From assembly GCA_002803225.1 (NCBI GenBank), contig NXFV01000594.1:1-14581 (forward strand): 14,581 nucleotides of DNA, written 5' to 3'. A program made the translations under genes and the position numbers. Origin of the DNA: Gamarada debralockiae. Lineage: Eukaryota; Ascomycota; Leotiomycetes; Helotiales; Hyphodiscaceae. The notes under the pieces are model-generated. The model had not been told where the DNA came from. It did not search any database and saw nothing but the letters and a program-made list of their open reading frames with translations. Shown one piece after another: positions 10,010 through 14,581 of this stretch. How positions within the stretch are numbered: the stretch's first letter is position 1; every line of letters begins with the position of its first letter.

Positions 10010-11490
10010 CTATATAAAGTAGTACTATTCTACTATAGCCTACCTGCTCTCCAACGAGTTACTATATACTTACCTTCATCCTCTAAGTCTATATCTACCT
10101 TAGATACTCTCTTTTATCTTATATAATAGCCTAGTGCCACTTCTATATAGTCAGCTAAGTCCTAGCTAGCCTTTAGCTTTTACTAGGGAAGGGGAACGTC
10201 TAATAAAGAAGAGAGAGAGGGAGAAGGACTAAGAGTAAGGGTAAAGTCTATAGTAGTAAGAGCTAAGGTATATATAAGGAGAGGAGTAGTAGAGTCCTAG
10301 AATCTAGCTAGTCACTAGTAATACCCCTACCTTACTCTCTTAACTCTCTTCTTCCTTTTTAAATACACTAAAGCCTAGGCTATATACTTGGCTTCCGGGC
10401 TTGCGTAGACTATATACTAGTATTTCGCTAGCTTATATTTTAATAGGCAGCTATTAGTTAAGTGTATTAGGGCTACGTAAAACCTATATCTCCTAGCGTT
10501 TCTATACATCTTGGCCGTATAGCTATATTAGTAGCACTTAAAGTATTAAGTCACTTTATAGTTACTAGCGAACGGCTCGTAATCATGTAGCTAATAGTCC
10601 TATATAAGTCTTAAATTAATTAGTATATTAGCTTGCCCTAGTTCTATAATACTTATATATAGTAGAGCTTTTGTCTTACTAGCCCTTAGCCTACGCTTCA
10701 CCTAGTATACTCCCAGGATCTCTACTTGTCCTCTAAGCCTTTAGTTCTACCTATATATATCTTAAATAACATCCTCTTGCCTACTTACATTAATCTAGCT
10801 AATCTATATACTATAAGCTAATATAATATAGGCCCTTCGCTAGACTTTTGCCCTCTCCCCTACTATATATAGCTAATCCTACTCTCTCTCTAACTTCTTC
10901 CTTATATCCTTGTATTTAGTCGTTATAGTAATGTCTTCGCTTAATAGCTAGCGCGCTATTACTACTCCTTTAAATGTCTTCTTATTTATGTCCTCTATAA
11001 GTTCTTTACCTTTTTGTTAGCGTTGCTCTAGCGTCTCGCCCTTAGTTAATACAACTACCTCCCGTTTCTGCCTTAATAGGACAACTACCTCCCTTGCTAC
11101 TCTTTAGGTATTTCCCCTAACTATATTAGCGTAGCTCTAAAGGGCTACTAAGTTTTGCTACCTCTTATTGTCTTCTAGGATATGTAAGGTACGTTTAACA
11201 TCCTTTGTAATCCCATTAAAGATCTCCTTTTCCTACTCTCCCTTTTCTAGTCTTACTCCCCCTACTAGCCTTCCAACAGTATTTCACACGCGTTTCCACG
11301 CGTCTTGTACTCGAGGTAATACACTCGAAGCTCTTAAGAAGGCTTCTACAATTTAAATAGCTTTATTTGTTATGCTATTGATATCTCCTGTTATATTGGT
11401 CGTAGCCCTCTTTTAACTACTTGCTAGCGACTGTCTGGCCTACCCTAGCATTATAACTTAGTTGGTTTAAATCAGTAGAGCTAGGGCTCT
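10010..11490 (-). pseudogene. Tad1-like LINE ORF1: RNA-binding gag-like protein
   Basis: ORF1 proteins of Tad1-type LINEs bind element RNA and carry it with ORF2. On the minus strand the 5' part reads SKSPSSTDLN (about 11,460-11,500). A central segment (about 10,860-11,100) gives REVVVL...KGETLEQRQQ...DITITTKYKDIRKKLE, matching the conserved pre-knuckle region of Tad1 ORF1 proteins. HDYEPFASNYKVT (about 10,556-10,594) leads into the zinc knuckles: YFKCY-QYGYTAKMY-RNARRY (about 10,485-10,555), then a second set of Cys/His positions to about 10,390, ending in ASPEAKY. Most knuckle Cys and His have become Tyr, the typical TGC to TAC and CAC to TAC RIP changes. The C-terminus is Ser/Pro/Thr-rich and ends with an acidic DIDLEDE patch (about 10,075-10,105). 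It sits directly upstream of ORF2. The start codon could not be fixed. Confidence 0.8.
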
Positions 11491-11540
11491 TAGAATAACT
11501 GGTTTATAAGTAAGTAATAAGTGTTGTGAGTTTTGATGTT

Positions 11541-12414
11541 CCCCTAAAAAAAAGATTAAATTAATAATAAAGTTAGTTTAAGAGAAAAAGATATTAAAGT
11601 TATAAGAGAAAGGAAAGAAAAAAAGTTAAAATATTAATTTAAAAAGAGAAGTTCTTATTTAAAGATTAAAACTAAATTAAAGATAAGAAGTATATTTAAA
11701 GATTAAAAGGATTAAAGAGTTCGATTTAAAGTAAAAACAAAATTATATATATAGTTAACTTAAAGTTAATTTAAAGAGAGAAGAAAAGAAAAGGAACTTC
11801 TTAATATAATTAACTACTAAAAAGACAAGAAGATATTATTAATTAATAAAAAGAACTTTAAAGAATATTAAATTGTTTATATAGTAAAAGAGAATATAAC
11901 TTTTAAGGAAATATACTAAAGGGTTAAAGGCTAAAGTAAAGGGGTTAAAATTTATATTTAAAGCTTATTAGTAATAATAATAAAAAGGAGATACTTAATT
12001 AAGCTAAGATAAGATTAAATTAATAGAAAAAGAAAAGAATTAGTATTATTAATAAAGTTATTAATATTATTAAAGTTATTAAAGGATTAAAGAAGAGAGA
12101 TTTAAAAGCTCTTCTTTTATAGTAATTAGGAAATAATTATAGAAGAACAAATAAGCTAAATATATTAAGTAAGCTAATTACGATTCGCTTATATTAGTAC
12201 TTAGATTATTTACTTTATTTAAAGGATTTAAAAGTAATAAAGTTAATAAGGTTAATATTATCAAAAGATAATTATATAGTATAATAATATTTATAGGATA
12301 AGGGTTCTTTTAATAAAGTTTTAGGATATTATTTCTTTATTATATAATTTTCTATTTTCCTTTTCTTTTTCCTTTTAGTACTTAAGGGCAAATATAAATA
12401 TAAGAGGGGATAAA
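11541..12414. other. AT-rich, purine-biased stretch, unassigned
   Basis: After the GC boundary the plus strand becomes dominated by A and G, with long AAAG, TTAAAG and AGAAAAG words as far as about 12,150, then more balanced AT-rich DNA. The purine bias suggests a former coding strand rich in Lys, Glu and Gln codons, and a plus-strand reading near 11,640-11,730 gives a Lys/Leu/Gln-rich translation. I cannot match it to any domain. The interval separates the LINE 5' end from the first LTR-like repeat and may be the internal region of the element that the LINE inserted into, or an older relic. Confidence 0.45.
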
Positions 12415-12680
12415 TATAGTAAGGAAATCGATTATATTAATTACTTAGCTGGATATTATATATTAACTAGGTATATTTTTGTCTTTTATAGCTAGAACTA
12501 TATATAAATACCTATATATACATATATAATTATATAACCTTGTTTTCTAATATATTTTTATAGTATATTTAAGTATATAACCTTCGTTTTATATTATTTT
12601 TGTTTTATCTCTTACTAAGAGTATATACAATATATAATATAATTAAAAAGCGCTTATACTTATATTTCATTCCTTCTATA
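12415..12680. repeat. LTR-like repeat, copy 1, heavily RIP-mutated
   Basis: This 266-base segment aligns along its length with 13,733-14,004 in the same orientation. Shared blocks include TAGCTGGATAT near the start, TTTTGTCTTTT, TATAATTATATAAC, TTGTTTTCTAATATATTTTT and TTACTAAGAGTATATA, ending in TTATACTTATATTT and ATTCCTT. The first bases read TATAG where copy 2 has TGTGG, consistent with a TG...CA LTR terminus converted by RIP; both copies end in ATA where ACA would be expected. Differences from copy 2 are mostly C to T or G to A. No flanking 5-bp duplication is visible. Assignment to an LTR rather than another 270-bp repeat rests on termini and length and is inference. Internal coding sequence was not found. 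Confidence 0.65.
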
Positions 12681-12957
12681 GTATAGCCAGCAATATAAAG
12701 TATAATATAGGAGATAATAGTAAGGAAGATATAAAGGAGAAAGAAGAATATAATAATAAAGAGAAAGCTATAACTTTAGCTCTTTTATAGGCTCTCTTTC
12801 TTAAGCTCCTCTCCTAGCTATTACTTCTCTAGTCCTTATAGTAATACTCTCTTTTAACTTCTACTAGCTAATATTGTCTTATCTCTTGCTACTAAATCCT
12901 ACTCTAGAGATATAGGTTATATTCTGTCTTACTATAGTACACTAACTCTAATAATAT

Positions 12958-12989
12958 ATACTAAATCGTTAGATCAAGTGATTTAGTAT
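12958..12989. repeat. Inverted repeat, 10-base arms
   Basis: ATACTAAATC at 12,958-12,967 is the exact reverse complement of GATTTAGTAT at 12,980-12,989, with a 12-base loop (GTTAGATCAAGT). It can form a hairpin. It is not followed by a clear T-run and lies in non-coding repeat DNA, so no terminator or RNA function is claimed. Confidence 0.55.
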
Positions 12990-13446
12990 AGATAAGGGGC
13001 AAAAGAATATAAATATTAAGTCTACCTTAGCTTATAAGTATAGAGCTCAAGTACCTGAGTTATATTATTTATATAGCTATACTCTCGACTAAGGGGGCTA
13101 TAGATAGAGTGTATAGTACTATTATACTACCTGTAGGGTGATTATATAAATTACTATTTGAATAACAAAGGAATATAGTTAGCTTCTTATAACAGCTAGA
13201 GGGCAACAGGAGGGATTATAGTATAATAGAGTAGTAGTAGTTTAGTAAATAAAGAAGTATTAATTGTATTTCCTAAGCTTTTATATAATTTTATTCTCAA
13301 AAGTAAGACTTAAGTTTACCCTCCTTTAATAGGGGTAGTAAGCCTTACTTATACTCTATTCCTAGCTCCTAGCTTTAGTAATAGCTATACTAGCTACTAG
13401 CCTTATATAAGCTAAGATTAATATTTTTAATTCCTTTAAAAGTCAC

Positions 13447-13605
13447 TAAAGCTTAGACCCTTATAGCCTTTTAGACCCCTATAGGTCTAGATTAATCTCT
13501 TTAAGTCCCTTTAGGCCTAGACTATTCTTCCTAGGCCTAGGCCTTACTATAGTCCTTTAGGGCTTTTAATCTTTAGTACTTTTATAAGTCTAGACTAACT
13601 TTTTT
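13447..13605. repeat. Degenerate tandem repeat, about 30-bp period
   Basis: Related units of the form CCCTATAGGTCTAGATTA (13,477-13,494) and CCCTTTAGGCCTAGACTA (13,507-13,524) are spaced 30 bases apart. Looser versions appear before (GACCCTTATAGCC near 13,456-13,468) and after (CTAGGCCTAGGCC near 13,531-13,543, GTCCTTTAGGGC near 13,552-13,563, AAGTCTAGACTAAC near 13,587-13,600). The variation between units is largely C/T and G/A, as expected if RIP acted on a former array. The core AGGCCTAG is itself nearly palindromic. Confidence 0.5.
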
Positions 13606-13695
13606 AGAGTTATTATATTTATTAAGCTAGAGCTTAAGATATAGTATAATTCTAGGTTTAGTCACACGTAATAGTTCTAGTGAATATTATATAAG

Positions 13696-13717
13696 GGTTC
13701 TTATAATTATAAGAACC
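13696..13717. repeat. Perfect 22-base palindrome
   Basis: The segment from GGTTCTTATAA to TTATAAGAACC is its own reverse complement over 22 bases with no loop. It lies 15 bases before the start of LTR-like copy 2. It could be a cruciform-forming junction, a target-site scar or a terminal piece of another element. I cannot choose between these. Confidence 0.65.
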
Positions 13718-13774
13718 TCGCTTAGGTTATATTGTGGTAGGGAAATCGGTCACGTTGATGCCAACCTCGCTTAG
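13714..13774. repeat. 12-base direct repeat across the LTR copy 2 start
   Basis: AACCTCGCTTAG occurs at 13,714-13,725, just outside LTR-like copy 2, and again at 13,763-13,774, inside it, a spacing of 49 bases. Both copies keep a CpG and are free of RIP changes relative to each other. Similar words follow each (GTTATAT and CTGGATAT), which suggests a small local duplication. It raises the possibility that the true left end of copy 2 lies upstream of 13,733. Confidence 0.5.
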
Positions 13775-14004
13775 CTGGATATCACGTGCCAGCCGGGCAT
13801 ATTTTGTCTTTTGCAGCTAGACCTATATATAGACACCTACACATATATATATAATTATATAACTTGTTTTCTAATATATTTTTATAGTATATTCAAGTAT
13901 ATAATCTTTATTTTATATTGTTTTTGTTTTATCCCTTACTAAGAGTATATATAATATACAGTACAATTAAGACGCACTTATACTTATATTTTATTCCTTT
14001 TATA
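13733..14004. repeat. LTR-like repeat, copy 2, less mutated
   Basis: This 272-base direct copy of 12,415-12,680 starts with TGTGGTAGGGAAATCGG and ends in TTTTATA. The first 80 bases keep GC-rich, CpG-containing sequence (GATATCACGTGCC, AGCCGGGCATA) that in copy 1 has become almost entirely A and T, while the distal half is AT-rich in both. The preserved part includes a CACGTG hexamer (13,793-13,798). This copy is the best guide in the window to the repeat's original sequence. No internal element or target-site duplication is evident beside it, so it may be a solo LTR or the second LTR of a short element. Confidence 0.65.
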
Positions 14005-14094
14005 TTAGTAACTTATATAAGAAGCCTTTTTTATAGTTAAGTAAAAGTATTTATATTCTTAAGTAAGGGATATTTACTTTATTTACTTTAGTTC

Positions 14095-14480
14095 TAATAC
14101 TTTTAAGTTATATAAGATAATTTAAAGGATAATTATTTTAAGGTTATTATATATTTTAAGATATAATACTATTATATAAAAGAGCTTAGTCTAACTTAAT
14201 AAAATTAAGTTTATTAAATTAAGTTATTTTATATTTTAGATATAGTTTAAGGCTTATAACATAAGTTATAAGTACTATAAACAAAGAGTCGAAATAGTTT
14301 TAGTTATAAGTATCTTTTACTAAGATCTAAGCAAATTATAAGTAATAGCTAATTTTATAAGAAAACGGGTAAAAATAAGTAAAACTATAGTAAGATCTAT
14401 AGCTTTACTTAAAGTAAAGGTTTAACCTTAGAAGGACTTAAACAATATAATAAAGGAAAGGGGTAAGTATTAAAAAAGTC
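14095..14480 (+). pseudogene. Weak trace of a decayed coding region
   Basis: One plus-strand frame around 14,200-14,410 gives a fairly protein-like translation. SYKYYKQRV (about 14,264-14,290) has Tyr residues where a Cys/His cluster would fit, and a charged, possibly helical stretch follows (KLQVIANFIRKRVKISK, about 14,327-14,377). Stops are TAA and TAG. In some fungal repetitive proteins a cysteine cluster precedes a coiled coil, which would suit this layout, but the match is by pattern only and no family is recognised. The frame may continue past the window end, and the limits given are rough. Confidence 0.3.
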
Positions 14481-14581
14481 TCCTAAGATCTTATTAAGAA
14501 AGATAAAGAGATATTAAAGAGCCTAAGAACTAAGTCTTAATTATATTTTATATTATAATCCTTTTAATCTTTTATATTATT

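Larger units (their letters stand above)
6420..11540 (-). mobile_element. Tad1-like LINE, near full length, RIP-inactivated
   Basis: This is a minus-strand non-LTR retrotransposon with the two-ORF plan of the fungal Tad1 group: ORF1 with zinc knuckles, then ORF2 with an endonuclease, a reverse transcriptase and a C-terminal CCHC-like knuckle. All parts are in the expected order, so the copy is close to full length at about 5.1 kb. The 5' end is placed near 11,540, where GC-richer DNA changes abruptly to AT-rich sequence next to an eight-A run (11,547-11,554). The 3' end is placed just beyond the ORF2 C-terminus, short of the opposite pseudogene, though it could reach the composition boundary at about 4,985. 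No target-site duplication could be identified. Many in-frame TAG and TAA codons make it non-autonomous. Its RIP load is lighter than that of its flanks. Confidence 0.85.
12681..13732. other. Region between the two LTR-like repeats
   Basis: This 1.05-kb interval is AT-rich but has patches that escaped full RIP, with CA and TG words retained near 12,935-13,060, 13,160-13,220 and 13,300-13,320. I found no reverse transcriptase, integrase or protease motif, and it is too short for a complete LTR element. A plus-strand reading near 12,735-12,830 (EKEEYNNKEKA and following) looks gag-like only in a vague way. It contains a hairpin at 12,958-12,989, a degenerate tandem repeat at about 13,447-13,605 and a perfect palindrome at 13,696-13,717. 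It could be the inside of a small non-autonomous LTR element or unrelated DNA between two solo LTRs. Confidence 0.45.
1..14581. other. RIP-mutated, repeat-derived AT-rich block
   Basis: The whole window shows the footprint of repeat-induced point mutation. CpA and TpG are depleted and TpA is in large excess on both strands; the first 300 bases contain no CpA. Recognisable coding frames are interrupted mainly by TAG and TAA at places where CAG or CAA would fit. Residue changes in recognisable motifs go the expected way, for example Cys to Tyr, His to Tyr, Asp to Asn and Pro to Leu. Intensity is uneven: about 1-4,980, 11,541-12,950 and 14,005-14,581 are near saturation, while 4,985-11,540 and parts of 12,960-13,800 keep more GC. 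RIP is known from filamentous ascomycetes and acts on duplicated DNA, so this pattern places the window in fungal repeat heterochromatin. Confidence 0.9.

Noticed and set aside
11168..11356. A plus-strand ATG-to-stop open frame of 62 codons
   Set aside because: It lies antisense to the 5' part of the Tad1-like LINE ORF1, has a Ser/Thr/Pro-rich low-complexity translation without any motif, and is explained as a shadow of the minus-strand pseudogene.
12447..14010. Intact promoter/TATA elements inside the LTR copies
   Set aside because: TATA-like words are everywhere in this DNA, so AGTATATATAATATA-type matches carry no weight without transcript data.
1..14581. CRISPR array, tRNA, rRNA or bacterial operon structure
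   Set aside because: No regularly spaced identical repeats with unique spacers, no cloverleaf or conserved rRNA words, and no run of intact genes were seen on either strand.
1..14581. Centromeric or telomeric identity
   Set aside because: No telomere repeat (TTAGGG/CCCTAA arrays) and no distinctive centromeric satellite is present. RIP-rich transposon DNA occurs at many genomic positions.

Overview
The window looks like repeat-dense, gene-poor heterochromatin from a filamentous ascomycete (Pezizomycotina-type). The main reason is a strong repeat-induced point mutation (RIP) signature on both strands. CpA and TpG are very scarce and TpA is very abundant; I see no CpA at all in the first 300 bases. 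Recognisable coding frames are broken mainly by TAG and TAA where CAG and CAA would be expected. The transposon families fit a fungus: a Tad1-type LINE with a CCHC-knuckle ORF1, LTR fragments, and a cysteine-cluster pseudogene. I find no intact protein gene, tRNA or rRNA. The organism is an inference from this pattern.

Layout. (1) Bases 1 to about 4,980 are extremely AT-rich. The one recognisable part is a decayed plus-strand LINE reverse transcriptase at about 1,822-2,420 that resembles the L1/Tx1 group more than Tad1. (2) From about 4,985 to 11,540 the DNA is clearly richer in GC and less mutated. It holds a plus-strand pseudogene for a cysteine-cluster protein (5,321-6,401). Converging on it is a nearly full-length minus-strand Tad1-like LINE (about 6,420-11,540). 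The LINE's ORF1 lies at high coordinates and carries zinc knuckles. Its ORF2 runs endonuclease, reverse transcriptase, then a C-terminal zinc knuckle towards low coordinates. (3) Bases 11,541-12,414 are again extremely AT-rich, with a purine-rich plus strand. (4) Bases 12,415-14,004 contain two direct copies of an approximately 270-bp LTR-like repeat about 1.05 kb apart. One is heavily mutated and the other much less so. The DNA between them holds a degenerate 30-bp tandem repeat and other small repeats. (5) The last 580 bases are AT-rich and contain a weak plus-strand pseudogene trace.

The genes here no longer work together. The window reads as layered transposon insertions, each silenced to a different degree: an old saturated background, a younger Tad1-like block inside it, and LTRs of differing age. 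All coordinates of decayed elements are approximate because their termini were judged by eye.
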